Below are positions 39,735 to 52,353 of a stretch of 64,000 bases of DNA, in pieces (position 1 is the first letter of the stretch; the number at the start of each line of letters is the position of its first letter). Source of the stretch: Acidovorax sp. 1608163 (lineage in GTDB: Bacteria > Pseudomonadota > Gammaproteobacteria > Burkholderiales > Burkholderiaceae_C). The notes under the pieces were generated by a model. It did no database searches. It was not told the DNA's origin and worked only from the letters and a program-made list of their open reading frames with translations. The stretch covers positions 3,916,501 to 3,980,500 of the forward strand of contig NZ_CP033069.1 in assembly GCF_003669015.1 (NCBI RefSeq). Direction: 5' to 3'. The position numbers and the translations under genes were made by a program.

Positions 39735-41258
39735 TCACCCCACACGGAACTTGCCCACCGTTTGCGACAGGGCCACGGCCTGGTGGCTGAGCGACTGCGC
39801 GGCGGCCAGGGCTTCTTCGACCAAGGCTGCGTTTTGCTGCGTGCCCTGGTCCATCTGCGTGATGGCCTGGTTGACCTGGGCAATGCCCGCGCTTTGCTCG
39901 CTGCTGGCGGCGCTGATCTGGCCCACCATCGCCGTGACACTCTGCACGCCCGTCACCACCTCGCTCATGGTGCTGCCCGCGCGTTCGACCAGCTCGGCGC
40001 CCACCCCCACCTTGGCGACGGAGTCGTCGATCAAGGCCTTGATCTCCTTGGCCGCAGCGGCGCTGCGCTGGGCCAGCCCGCGCACTTCGCTGGCCACCAC
40101 GGCAAAGCCTCGGCCTTGTTCTCCGGCTCGGGCCGCTTCCACCGCCGCATTCAGCGCCAAGATGTTGGTCTGGAACGCAATGCCGTCGATCACGCTGATG
40201 ATGTCCACGATCTTGCGCGAGGACTGGTTGATGGAACTCATGGTGCCGACCACTTCGTGCACCACCTCGCCCCCTCGCACCGCCATGTCAGAGGCGGCAC
40301 GCGCCAGCTCGTCGGCACGGCGCGCATTGGTGGCGTTTTGCTGCACGGTGGAGGTCAGTTGCTCCATGGAGGCGGCCGTCTCTTGCAGCGCACTGGCCTG
40401 CGACTCGGTGCGGGCCGACAGGTCGCCGTTGCCCGCGGCGATCTCGGACGATGCGGTGGTGATGGAGTCGGTGCTGTCGCGCACCTGGCGCACCAGGTGG
40501 GCCAGGTTGTCGCGCATGGCGCGAATGGCATGCAGGATGCTGGTGGTGTCGCCCGGCAGGGTCTTCACATCCACCGCCAGGTTGCCTTCGGCGATCTGCG
40601 TGACCACATCGGCGGCATATTGCGGCTCGCCACCCAGTTGGTGCACCAGGGTGCGCAGCATTTGCCAGGCCATCAGGGCGATCACCAGCATCAGCACCGC
40701 GCCAATCGACAGCAGGATAGCGGTGTTGCGCCAGAATGCGTTTTCAATGTCGTCCACATAGTCGCCAAACCCAATGATCCAGTCCCAGGGCTCGAACTTG
40801 ATGATGGCGTAGAGCTTGTCCACCGGCTCCTTCGCACCGGGGCGGGTGCCCGGCGCCGTGACGGTGCCGATGGTGACGCCTTGCAGTGCCGCGCGGTAAC
40901 GCACACCGGCTTCCTTGCCGCCCTTTTCATCGACGATGCCGATGCGCTTGGGGTTGGGGTGCACGTAGTTCACATCGTTGCTGAAACCGCGCACAAAGAA
41001 GTATTTGTCCTTGTCCACAAAGCTGCCAATGGTGCGGGTGGCTTCTTTGATCGCATCCTCGCGCGAGAGGGCACCGCTCTTTTCCTTGTCGTGCGCTTTT
41101 TGCGCGGCTGCGTGGGCCAGCACCACCAGGTTGGACAGCTGCGCAGTGCGCTCTTTCATCATCGACTGGTACAGCGTGGTGAGCGCCACGGCCGACAACA
41201 CGACCAGGCCCAGCAGGGTGGCAGCGCACAGCCACAGGATTCGGGTTTTCAGCTTCAT
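39735..41258 (-). CDS. Methyl-accepting chemotaxis protein with single Cache domain
   Basis: 507 residues. The first membrane segment is residues 7-27. A periplasmic sCache-type domain covers about 30-185, with [20 protein letters not shown] and [14 protein letters not shown]. The second membrane segment is about 190-212, followed by HAMP and a cytoplasmic hairpin with the tip [20 protein letters not shown]. It is a sensor for chemotaxis; the ligand is unknown, though sCache receptors often bind small organic acids. Confidence 0.92.
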   Translation of the reverse strand: MKLKTRILWLCAATLLGLVVLSAVALTTLYQSMMKERTAQLSNLVVLAHAAAQKAHDKEKSGALSREDAIKEATRTIGSFVDKDKYFFVRGFSNDVNYVHPNPKRIGIVDEKGGKEAGVRYRAALQGVTIGTVTAPGTRPGAKEPVDKLYAIIKFEPWDWIIGFGDYVDDIENAFWRNTAILLSIGAVLMLVIALMAWQMLRTLVHQLGGEPQYAADVVTQIAEGNLAVDVKTLPGDTTSILHAIRAMRDNLAHLVRQVRDSTDSITTASSEIAAGNGDLSARTESQASALQETAASMEQLTSTVQQNATNARRADELARAASDMAVRGGEVVHEVVGTMSSINQSSRKIVDIISVIDGIAFQTNILALNAAVEAARAGEQGRGFAVVASEVRGLAQRSAAAAKEIKALIDDSVAKVGVGAELVERAGSTMSEVVTGVQSVTAMVGQISAASSEQSAGIAQVNQAITQMDQGTQQNAALVEEALAAAQSLSHQAVALSQTVGKFRVG

Positions 41259-41395
41259 GCTTGCGTGATCTCAAAAGAGGTGAAAAAGTAACCAGACGAT
41301 ACACCGAGATGTCACAGCAACGTGGTAACCCAATGCATTTGAGCGTTGGCTTTGTGGCGTAAATACAGCGCCTAACAACCGAAGTGGGTGAGCGC

Positions 41396-43531
41396 CTACG
41401 CGCCCCCAAGGGCGCGGTTTTTCAGCAGTGCGGTGAACTGCCCCACCGGCAAAGGCCGGGCATACAGGTAGCCCTGGTACTGTGCGATGCCCTGCGCCAC
41501 CACCCAGTCCAGCTGCTCCTGCGTCTCCACCCCTTCGGCCACGGCCGTGAGCTTCATCAGCTGGCACAGCGACACGATCAGCTCGGCCAGCGAACGGTTG
41601 GCGTCCGAGCCCTGGATGAAGGTCTTGTCGATCTTGAGGGTGTGGATGGGAAAGCGCTGCAGGTAGGCAAGGTTGGAGTAGCCCGTGCCAAAGTCATCGA
41701 GCGCAATCGACAGCCCCAGCGCGGCAATGGACTGCAACACCGCCAGCTGCCGGGGGTCGTGCCCCAGCAGCATGGACTCGGTGATCTCCACCTCCAGGCG
41801 CTTGGGGTCTGCCCCCGCTTGCTGCAGTGCCCGGGTCAGGTCGGCCAGCAGCTCGGGGTGCATGAACTGGCGGGCCGACAGGTTGACCGACACCACCATG
41901 TCAAACCCCTGCGCCGCCCACGCCACCTGCTGCTGCGCAGCGCGGGCAAACACCCACAGCCCCAGTTGCCGGATGAGCCCGGTGGTTTCGCACAGAGGGA
42001 TGAACTGATCGGGCGACACCAGCCCCAGGCGCGGATGGTTCCAGCGCACCAGCGCCTCCACCCCCATGATGGCGTTGCTGCCCGCCGCCACGCGCGGCTG
42101 GTAATACACCTCGAACTCCTGGCGCGCCAGGGCGTGGCGCAGCTCGGCCTCCAGCTCGGTGCGGCTGCGCACGGTTTGCGCCATGTGCTCGTCATAGAAC
42201 GCCATGGTGTCGCGCCCCTGGTCTTTGGCGGCGTACATGGCCAGGTCGGCGTTGCGCAGCAGGATCTCGATGGTGTCCCCATCGCGCGGGTGCAACGCCA
42301 CGCCCACGCTGGGGGTCACGCGGGCGTCCACATCGCCAATGCGCACCGGGGTCGATACGGCGGCAGAGATGCGGTCGTGCAGCGCCGCCAGGTCTTTGCG
42401 GATGTCGGCCGACATCACCAGCACCAAAAACTCATCGCCACCCCAGCGCGCCACCATGTCGGTGCTGCGCTTGGCGTGGCGCAGGCGCTGGGCCATGGTC
42501 ACCAGCAACTGGTCGCCCGCCGCGTGCCCCAGGGTGTCGTTCACGTCCTTAAAGTGGTCCAGGTCGATGAAGAGCAGCGCCACCTCCTGCCCCTGCGCCT
42601 GGGCCTCGGACACCGCCCAGGCAAAGCGCTGCATGAAGTGCGTGCGATTGGGCAGGCCGGTGAGCGCGTCGTGCAGGGCCTGGAAGTTGGCCCGCTCTTC
42701 GGTGCGTTTGATGGCGCTGATGTCCGCCTCGCTCACCAGCACGGCATGTTGCCCCGTCACCGCGTCGCGGCACTGGCGGGCCGATAGCTCGTGCCAGCGC
42801 TGCCCTGTGGGCGTGGGCACCGACAAGGTCAAGGTGCCCACGCCTTGGCTGGCCAGGCTGGCGGCCAGCGCGGCATAGGCAGCCGGGTCGCCCACGCGGT
42901 CTTCCAGGCGTTCGTCGGGCTGGAACACGGCAGCGCGCGCCGCCGGGTTGCGGTACAGCGCATGGCCGTCTTGCCCGTACAGCGTGATCATCACCGCGGT
43001 GTGCAGCAGTGCCTCGACCGAGCGCAGGGATTCGGGCGCCACGCTGCCCACGGGCTCGGCCTCGCACAGCATGCACATGCGCCCATCGGGCAGCCGGTGG
43101 CCGCTGAAGCGCACATTGAGTGACACGGGCACCCCGTCCGGGTACACCGTCCACTGTTCGTTAAAGCGTGCATCCGAGGCGGCAAAGTCGCTCTGGTACT
43201 GGGCCAGCCGCTGGGCCACAGAGCCCGACATGTCGCGCCCCATGTCCCGCGCGCACAGCGCCTGCAGCGATTCGGCCTGCCACACCGACAGCGCCGCCGT
43301 GTTGGCCCAATGCACCCGCTTGTGGTCGATGTCGAACACCCACACGGGGCGCGACAGCCACTCCAGCGCGGCGTAGCGCTGGGCCCGCTCAGCCAGCGCC
43401 AAGGCGTCTGGCGCGCGCAGGGGGATGGCTGAAGCCGCGGGGGGATTTCTGGGAAGGACGGGGGAAACCACGGTGCCCAGCCTCACGCCCGCCAGCCCAA
43501 GGGCCGGACACAGACAAGGGCATCCCACCAA
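41396..43531 (-). CDS. PAS-GGDEF-EAL cyclic di-GMP turnover protein
   Basis: Up to 711 residues; the first about 20 residues look non-native, so the start may lie nearer 43474. Two PAS-like regions (about 45-150 and 170-270) precede GGDEF with intact RWGGDEFLV and EAL with EALVRW, NLSARQF and DDFGTGYSNL. Both catalytic motifs look competent, so it may synthesise or degrade cyclic di-GMP. No membrane segment, so it is cytoplasmic. Possible input to PelD. Confidence 0.88.
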   Translation of the reverse strand: MVGCPCLCPALGLAGVRLGTVVSPVLPRNPPAASAIPLRAPDALALAERAQRYAALEWLSRPVWVFDIDHKRVHWANTAALSVWQAESLQALCARDMGRDMSGSVAQRLAQYQSDFAASDARFNEQWTVYPDGVPVSLNVRFSGHRLPDGRMCMLCEAEPVGSVAPESLRSVEALLHTAVMITLYGQDGHALYRNPAARAAVFQPDERLEDRVGDPAAYAALAASLASQGVGTLTLSVPTPTGQRWHELSARQCRDAVTGQHAVLVSEADISAIKRTEERANFQALHDALTGLPNRTHFMQRFAWAVSEAQAQGQEVALLFIDLDHFKDVNDTLGHAAGDQLLVTMAQRLRHAKRSTDMVARWGGDEFLVLVMSADIRKDLAALHDRISAAVSTPVRIGDVDARVTPSVGVALHPRDGDTIEILLRNADLAMYAAKDQGRDTMAFYDEHMAQTVRSRTELEAELRHALARQEFEVYYQPRVAAGSNAIMGVEALVRWNHPRLGLVSPDQFIPLCETTGLIRQLGLWVFARAAQQQVAWAAQGFDMVVSVNLSARQFMHPELLADLTRALQQAGADPKRLEVEITESMLLGHDPRQLAVLQSIAALGLSIALDDFGTGYSNLAYLQRFPIHTLKIDKTFIQGSDANRSLAELIVSLCQLMKLTAVAEGVETQEQLDWVVAQGIAQYQGYLYARPLPVGQFTALLKNRALGGA

Positions 43532-43635
43532 GTGGGCAAAGGAGCGGGAACAAACATGGGAAGGCAGCGCAGTCGGTACGCAAAAAGGGCGGAGAGGACA
43601 CCTGAGGCCAAAGGCCTGCTCTGAGAACCTGCTTC

Positions 43636-43655
43636 AAAAGCCGTTACAGGCTTTT
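43636..43655. terminator. Possible weak terminator
   Basis: AAAAGCC and GGCTTTT around a six-base loop, in the 339-base gap between the pyrimidine operon end and the GGDEF-EAL gene. Short stem with a T run, usable on either strand. The rest of the gap holds a family A repeat and nothing else I recognise. Confidence 0.4.
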
Positions 43656-43805
43656 ACATACTCTCATAACCCGCGCATTTTTCCACGCACTTTTTGACCC
43701 AAGGCAGAGGGGGACTGCTTACGCAGGCCCAGCGCCCCCGGGCGGCGCAGCGCAAACGCGCACTCTCTTCTCCCACCCCATAGGCCTTGCAGGTTTGTGC
43801 AGAAA

Positions 43806-43868
43806 TTTTAATAAAAACAGGCTCTAGAGCTTTATTTAAAAGCGCCAGAAGCTATGTTTTTAATAGCA
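43806..43868. repeat. Short intergenic repeat, family A copy 7
   Basis: AGGCTCTAGAGCTTTATTTA followed by AAAGCGCCAGAAGCTATG and TTTTTAATAGC, directly at the 3' end of the ureidopropionase-type gene. It is more degenerate than the other copies. Confidence 0.5.
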
Positions 43869-43870
43869 AA

Positions 43871-45127
43871 TCAGACCAAAGCACGCTCCAGCATGGCGTG
43901 CAGCAGCACGTTGCACCCGGCCGTGATGTGTGCGGGCTGGGCGTCTTCAATCTCGTTGTGGCTGATGCCGTCCTTGCAGGGGATGAAGATCATCCCCGCC
44001 GGGGCGAGCTTGGCCATGTACACCGCGTCGTGCCCCGCGCCGGACACCGCAGGCATGTGGCTGTAGCCCAGCTTGGCGGCGGCGCGGCCCACGGCCTGCA
44101 CGCATTCGGCGTGGAACTGCTGGGCCGGGTAGCTGGAGACGAGGTCGATCTGCACCTGCACACCATGCTCTTTGGCCACCTGGTCAGCAAAGGCCTTGAC
44201 CTCGGCCACCATGGCATCGACCAGCGCATCGGTGCTGTTGCGCAGGTCGATGCTGAACTTGACCCGGCCCGGAATCACGTTGCGGCTGTTGGGAAACACC
44301 TGCACCATGCCCACGGTGCCGCGCCCGTGCGGCGGGTGGCGGTGGGCAGCGGCCACCACGTCTTGCATGATGCGCGTGGCTGCCAGCATCGCGTCCTTGC
44401 GCAGCGCCATGGGTGTGGGGCCCGCGTGGGCCTCCATGCCCGTCACCGTGCAGTCAAACCAGCGGATGCCGAGCACGCCTTCGACCACGCCGATGGTCTT
44501 GTCGTGGTCCTCCAGCACCGGGCCTTGTTCGATGTGGGTTTCAAAGTAGGCGCCGATGGGGTGGTCGCCCGGCTCCTGCTCGCCGATGTAGCCAATGCGT
44601 TCGAGCTCGCCCTTCACCGTCTTGCCCTCGGTGTCGGTCGCGGCGTAGGCATGCTCCAGCGTGAAGGCCTTGGCGAACACGCCCGAGCCCATCATCACGG
44701 GCACAAAGCGGCTGCCTTCTTCGTTGGTCCAGAACGCCACCTCAATGGGCGCTTCCGTTTCGATGCCGTGGTCATTGAGGGTGCGCACCACCTCAATACC
44801 CGCGAGCACGCCGTAATTGCCGTCGAACTTGCCGCCTGTAGGCTGGGTGTCGATGTGGCTGCCGGTCATGATGGGTGGCAGGCTGTTGTTGCGCCCGGGG
44901 CGGCGCATGAAGGCGTTGCCGATCTTGTCGATGGTGACGCTCATGCCCGCTTCGCGGGCCCAGCCCAGCACCAGGTCACGGCCCTGCTTGTCCAGGTCGG
45001 TCAGCGTCAAGCGGCACACGCCGCCCTTGGGGGTGGCGCCGATCTGCGCCAGCTCCATCAGCGATGCCCACAGGCGGTCGCCGTTGATGCGCAGGTTTTC
45101 GATGTTGGGTTTGACTTGGGTGTCCAT
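43871..45127 (-). CDS. M20-family N-carbamoyl amidohydrolase (beta-ureidopropionase type)
   Basis: 418 residues. Metal and substrate motifs of the AmaB/HyuC/allantoate amidohydrolase family: GSHIDT, NEEGSRF, HIEQGP, and SGAGHDA. As last gene of the pyrimidine operon it most likely hydrolyses N-carbamoyl-beta-alanine, the final step of reductive uracil breakdown. Hydantoinase-type carbamoylase activity on amino acids is the alternative. Confidence 0.88.
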   Translation of the reverse strand: MDTQVKPNIENLRINGDRLWASLMELAQIGATPKGGVCRLTLTDLDKQGRDLVLGWAREAGMSVTIDKIGNAFMRRPGRNNSLPPIMTGSHIDTQPTGGKFDGNYGVLAGIEVVRTLNDHGIETEAPIEVAFWTNEEGSRFVPVMMGSGVFAKAFTLEHAYAATDTEGKTVKGELERIGYIGEQEPGDHPIGAYFETHIEQGPVLEDHDKTIGVVEGVLGIRWFDCTVTGMEAHAGPTPMALRKDAMLAATRIMQDVVAAAHRHPPHGRGTVGMVQVFPNSRNVIPGRVKFSIDLRNSTDALVDAMVAEVKAFADQVAKEHGVQVQIDLVSSYPAQQFHAECVQAVGRAAAKLGYSHMPAVSGAGHDAVYMAKLAPAGMIFIPCKDGISHNEIEDAQPAHITAGCNVLLHAMLERALV

Positions 45128-45170
45128 GGTGTTCTCCGGGGGATGTCTGGGATGTTGAATGCTTCCACCA

Positions 45171-45236
45171 CCGTTCGGGCTGAGCCCGTCGAAGCCGGGG
45201 CACGAAGGCCGCCTTCGACAAGCTCAGGCAGAACGG
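45171..45236. repeat. REP-like inverted repeat, family B copy 2
   Basis: CCGTTCGGGCTGAGCCCGTC and GACAAGCTCAGGCAGAACGG form the arms around a loop in the gap between the dihydropyrimidinase and amidohydrolase genes. The core GGGCTGAGCC and CTTCGAC match the copy at 21.85 kb. Being inside an operon, it could modulate mRNA stability. Confidence 0.65.
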
Positions 45237-45295
45237 TCTGGGGGAGTTGCGAAACTGTGGAAATCCCCATCTCTGTTCGCCTGCGGTTCGCGCCG

Positions 45296-48333
<3,038 letters not shown>

Positions 48334-48445
48334 TCAGCTTCTCCTCAACAGGTTAAGGGGGCCACCAGGGTGTCCGGGGAGTTCACACAATCGCCGCCGC
48401 TCTGGGCCGTGGCACAAGCACGCAGCCTTTGCCATCACGCAACAG

Positions 48446-49759
48446 TCATGCCTGCGCCGCCACGCGCTGCGGATTGTTCGGGTGCGTGGTCCAGTTGGCG
48501 TATTCGCCGGTGACCTTCTTGCCCGTGCGCACATCGACCTCGCCCGGCTCCAGCGCCCGCATGGTGATGCACTCGGGCACGGGGCAGATCGACACACACA
48601 GGTTACAGCCCACGCACTCGGCCTCGTTGATCTCGAACTTGCGCACGCCGCCCTCCTTGGTGAAGGTGATGGCCTGGTGCGAGGTGTCTTCGCACACCAC
48701 ATGGCAGCGGCCGCACTGGATGCAGGCATCCTGGTTGATGACAGCCTTTTCGATGTGGTTGAGGTTGAGGTTCTTCCAGTCCTTGACCGTGGGCACGGCC
48801 TGGCCCTTGAAGTCGTCGAGCGTGGCGTACCCGTGCTCGTCCATGAAGTTCGACAGCCCGTCGCACATGTCCTGCACGATCTTGAAGCCATACACCATGG
48901 CGGCCGTGCACACCTGCACCGTGCCGCAGCCGAGCGCAATGTATTCGGCCGCGTCGCGCCAGGTGGTGATGCCGCCGATGCCGCTGATGGGCAGGCCAGC
49001 CGTCTGCGCGTCGCGTGCAATCTCGGCCACCATGTTGAGCGCAATAGGCTTGACGGCCGGGCCGCAGTAGCCGCCGTGCGAACCCCAGCCGTCCGTGCTC
49101 GGACTCATCACCATGCGGTCCAGGTCCACACCCATGATGGAGTTGATGGTGTTGATGAGCGACACCGCATCCGCCCCGCCCGCCTTGGCAGCGCGTGCGG
49201 GCTGGCGCACATCGGTGATGTTGGGCGTGAGCTTCACGATCACGGGCAGCTTGCTGTAGTGCTTGCACCAGGCCGTGACCATCTGGATGTATTCAGGCAC
49301 CTGGCCCACGGCCGCGCCCATGCCGCGCTCGCTCATGCCGTGCGGGCAGCCGAAGTTGAGTTCAATGCCGTCGGCGCCGGTGTCTTCCACGAGCGGCAGG
49401 ATGCTCTTCCAGCTCTGCTCCTCGCACGGCACCATGAGCGAAACGATCATGGCGCGGTCCGGCCAGTTGCGTTTGACGCGCTTGATCTCTTCGAGGTTGG
49501 TGTGCAGCGGCCGGTCGGTGATCAGCTCGATGTTGTTCAAGCCGATCACGCGGCGGTCTTGCGACATCAGCGTGGAGTAGCGCGGGCCGTTGACGTTGAC
49601 CACCGAGGGGTCTTCGCCCAGCGTCTTCCACACCACGCCGCCCCAGCCCGCCTCAAAGGCGCGGGTGACGTTGATCTCTTTGTCGGTGGGCGGTGCGGAG
49701 GCCAGCCAGAAGGGGTTGGGGCTTTGGATGCCCAGAAAATTGCTGCGAATGTCTGCCAT
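48446..49759 (-). CDS. preA: PreA, NAD-dependent dihydropyrimidine dehydrogenase catalytic subunit
   Basis: 437 residues. The N-terminal dihydroorotate-dehydrogenase-like FMN barrel has NFGCPHGMSERGMG and GIGGITTWRDAAEY. The C-terminal ferredoxin domain has two [4Fe-4S] sets (CIQCGRCHVVC and CVGCNLCVSICPVPEC). With PreT it reduces uracil and thymine. It starts 45 bases after preT. Confidence 0.95.
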   Translation of the reverse strand: MADIRSNFLGIQSPNPFWLASAPPTDKEINVTRAFEAGWGGVVWKTLGEDPSVVNVNGPRYSTLMSQDRRVIGLNNIELITDRPLHTNLEEIKRVKRNWPDRAMIVSLMVPCEEQSWKSILPLVEDTGADGIELNFGCPHGMSERGMGAAVGQVPEYIQMVTAWCKHYSKLPVIVKLTPNITDVRQPARAAKAGGADAVSLINTINSIMGVDLDRMVMSPSTDGWGSHGGYCGPAVKPIALNMVAEIARDAQTAGLPISGIGGITTWRDAAEYIALGCGTVQVCTAAMVYGFKIVQDMCDGLSNFMDEHGYATLDDFKGQAVPTVKDWKNLNLNHIEKAVINQDACIQCGRCHVVCEDTSHQAITFTKEGGVRKFEINEAECVGCNLCVSICPVPECITMRALEPGEVDVRTGKKVTGEYANWTTHPNNPQRVAAQA

Positions 49760-49804
49760 GGGGTGCTCCCGTGTGTTGTGCTGTGTGGGGGATGCCGCTG
49801 CGCG

Positions 49805-51172
49805 TCAGGCAGCCTGGGCAACGGGGGCCGTCAGTGCGGCATGGATGGACACTGCGGCCACCTTGCCGTGCTCCACAGCCTCTACCGTGAGGTCGCGCCC
49901 ACCAGCGCGGCAGTCACCACCCGCCCACACGCGTGGCAGGCTGGTCTGGCCCTCAGCGTCCGTGGCGATGCGGCCCGACTCCAAGGCTATGGTCTTGCCC
50001 GCAGGCCCGGCCACATAGGTCTGCCCAATGGCCTTGAGCACCATGTCGGCTTCGAGCGTGAAGGTCTCTCCGGTTTCCACCAGCTTGCCGCCGCTCAGGG
50101 CCGTGGCAGCAAAGCGAACGCCCTTCACCGCACCGCCTTCGCTCAGCACTTCTTTCGGTGCCGCCCAGTGGCGGATGGTCACGCCATTGGTCTGCGCCCA
50201 CTGCTGCTCTACCGCCGATGCGGACATGGCGTCAGCGCCACGGCGGTAGACGATGGTCACCTCTTCGGAGCCCAGCTTGCGCGACTGCACGGCGGCGTCC
50301 ACCGCCGTCATGCCACCACCAATCACCACCACGCGGCGGCCCACGGGCAGGGTCGAGAGGTCGGCGCTCTGGCGCAACTCAGCGATGAAGTCGACCGCAT
50401 TGCGCAAACCCGTCACCATGGGCTCTGCCACACCCAAGGCATTGACGCCCTGCAAGCCCAGGCCCAAAAACACGGCGTCGTAGGCGCCCAGCAGGCGGTC
50501 GAGCGTGATGTCGCGGCCCAGTTGCTGGCCGGTGCGCACCTCGATGCCGCCGATGGACAGCAGCCACTCCACTTCCTTCTGCGCAAAATTGTTCGTCGTC
50601 TTGTAGCTGGCCAGACCATATTCATTGAGGCCACCGAGCTTGGGACGCGCCTCAAACAGCACCACGCCATGCCCGCGCACGGCCAGGCCATGCGCACAGG
50701 CCAGGCCCGCAGGCCCTGCGCCCACCACGGCCACGCGCTTGCCGGTGGCGGCTGCGCGCTGGAACAGCGGTGCACCGGGCTGGACAAAGAAGGCGTCGGT
50801 GGCGTAGCGCTGCAGTGAGCCGATCTCTACCGGCTTGTCCTCGTTGGTGTTGCGCACGCAGGCCTGCTCGCACAGCACCTCGGTGGGGCAGACGCGGGCG
50901 CACATGCCGCCCAGCGGGTTTGCCTCCAGGATGGCGCGGGCAGCGCCCCGGTTGTTGTCCTGCGCAATGCGGTGGATGAACGACGGGATGTCGATGCCCG
51001 TAGGGCACGCCGTGGCGCAAGGCGCATCGTGACAGTAGTAGCAACGCTCGGCCTCGATCAGGGCCTGGGGCTTGGTCAGCGGCGGGTGCGCATCACTGAA
51101 GTTGGCGGCGTAGTCGGCCAGGTTCAGGCGTGCGGCATGAATGCCGCAGGCACGGCTTGCGGGTGTGTCCAT
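49805..51172 (-). CDS. preT: PreT, dihydropyrimidine dehydrogenase NADH-binding subunit
   Basis: 455 residues. Cysteine-rich N-terminus (CYYCHDAPCATACPTGID, then CARVCPTEVLCEQAC) for Fe-S clusters. Two dinucleotide motifs follow, VVGAGPAGLACAHG (FAD) and VIGGGMTAVDAA (NAD), as in the GltD family. It feeds electrons to PreA. It is the first gene of the pyrimidine operon and diverges from the TetR gene. Confidence 0.94.
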   Translation of the reverse strand: MDTPASRACGIHAARLNLADYAANFSDAHPPLTKPQALIEAERCYYCHDAPCATACPTGIDIPSFIHRIAQDNNRGAARAILEANPLGGMCARVCPTEVLCEQACVRNTNEDKPVEIGSLQRYATDAFFVQPGAPLFQRAAATGKRVAVVGAGPAGLACAHGLAVRGHGVVLFEARPKLGGLNEYGLASYKTTNNFAQKEVEWLLSIGGIEVRTGQQLGRDITLDRLLGAYDAVFLGLGLQGVNALGVAEPMVTGLRNAVDFIAELRQSADLSTLPVGRRVVVIGGGMTAVDAAVQSRKLGSEEVTIVYRRGADAMSASAVEQQWAQTNGVTIRHWAAPKEVLSEGGAVKGVRFAATALSGGKLVETGETFTLEADMVLKAIGQTYVAGPAGKTIALESGRIATDAEGQTSLPRVWAGGDCRAGGRDLTVEAVEHGKVAAVSIHAALTAPVAQAA

Positions 51173-51375
51173 CAGAAAGCCTCCGGAAGGTGGAGAGTGG
51201 GTGAGGGGTGGGGGGCGGGCAAAGCTGCCGCACGGCGCCGTCGCGGCACCACAGCCTGGAGCCCAGGCGTGCCAGCGCTTGCAATTTCCGGAGGTTTCAT
51301 CGTGGTCCTCGGTAGGGCGGCTGATGCCCGGCGTTTGGATCGCTCGGTGCTCGGCCAGTGGTTCAATTTACTCAC

Positions 51376-51400
51376 TGGTAAAAATTTACCAATTGGTAAA
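51376..51400. promoter_or_regulatory. RutR-like operator in the divergent preT-tetR region
   Basis: TTTACCAATTGGTAAA (51385-51400) is a perfect 16-base palindrome. A third half-site TGGTAAA overlaps on the left (51376-51382). E. coli RutR binds TTGACCA-N2-TGGTCAA, so the ACCA-N2-TGGT core is shared. The 287-base gap around it holds both divergent promoters. Confidence 0.7.
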
Positions 51401-51459
51401 ATCCCTAGAGCAAAGCCTGTGCCAGCTTCTAGCGGCTGCGCTTGTTCCACAATGGTGCG

Positions 51460-52193
51460 ATGACAGCCGCACGCCCACTCCATACATCTCCAACCCCATC
51501 CCCGGCCCGCCAACGCACCGCCGCAGCCCGAGCTCCTGCCAACCCGTCAACCACAGAGCCCACCGCGCGAGCCCCAAGCCATCACGCTTACTGAAAGAGC
51601 GCGGCATCCTCCAGGAAGCCCAGAGCCATTTCGCCCAGTTTGGGTTTGAAGGCGCATCCCTTGAGAACATTGCCGCGGCAGCGGGCTTGAGCCGTCATAA
51701 CCTGCTGTATTACTTTCCCAGCAAGGAGGCGCTGTACCAGCGCGTGCTGGATGACGTGCTGAACCAATGGCTGGCAGGTATGGACGACCTGTCGCACAGC
51801 AACGAGCCAGAGGCCGCCCTGCGCCAATACATCCAGGCCAAACTGCGGTATTCCCGTGAGCACCCCGATGGCGCCAAAGTGTTCACCAAAGAGGTGATTG
51901 CCGGTGCACCACGTTACGGCAAAGCCATCACCGAGCGCGTTGGCCCTCGCCTCAAAGCCGAAGTACGCACCTTCGAGCGCTGGGCCAAGGAAGGCCGCAT
52001 CGCCAAGGTCAACTTCACCCACCTGATGTTCATCATCTGGTCGGTCACCCAGGCCTACGCCGACCAGGAGGCGCAATTTGCGCTGCTGCTGGGCAAGCCT
52101 GCGCTGACGGAGAAGGACTATGAGAAGGCGGAGGCGCTGATCTGCCAATTGGTCTTGTCAGGATTAGGCCTCCAGACCCGACCCAGCACATGA
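51460..52193 (+). CDS. TetR-family regulator, RutR-like (frameshift near N-terminus as read)
   Basis: The TetR HTH is clear: HFAQFGFEGASLENIAAAAG then LSRHNLLYYFPSKEALY, followed by the RutR-type C-terminal domain. ATG 51460 is the best start but lies in another frame. Adding one C to the run at 51572-51575 joins the two into about 244 residues with a Pro/Ala-rich N-terminal tail. Without the correction, a start further upstream in the second frame would be needed and would run over the operator. It faces preT and likely represses the pyrimidine operon in the absence of uracil. Confidence 0.82.
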
Positions 52194-52353
52194 GTGCGGC
52201 CTCCTGCTCAGGCGCGCACGCCTGAGCAGCGGTGACTTGGGAACTGTTAACCAAAGCCCCGCATGGCTTAGACTCGCTCCGACCCGTTTGCCTGCCTGTG
52301 ACTGCCTGTATCGCACAGTCGGCAAACCCTGGCATTCCTCCTCAAAAATTCTT

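Noticed and set aside
48482..50818. A 778-codon open frame on the + strand over preA/preT
   Set aside because: Antisense shadow of preA and preT with no domain-like sequence.
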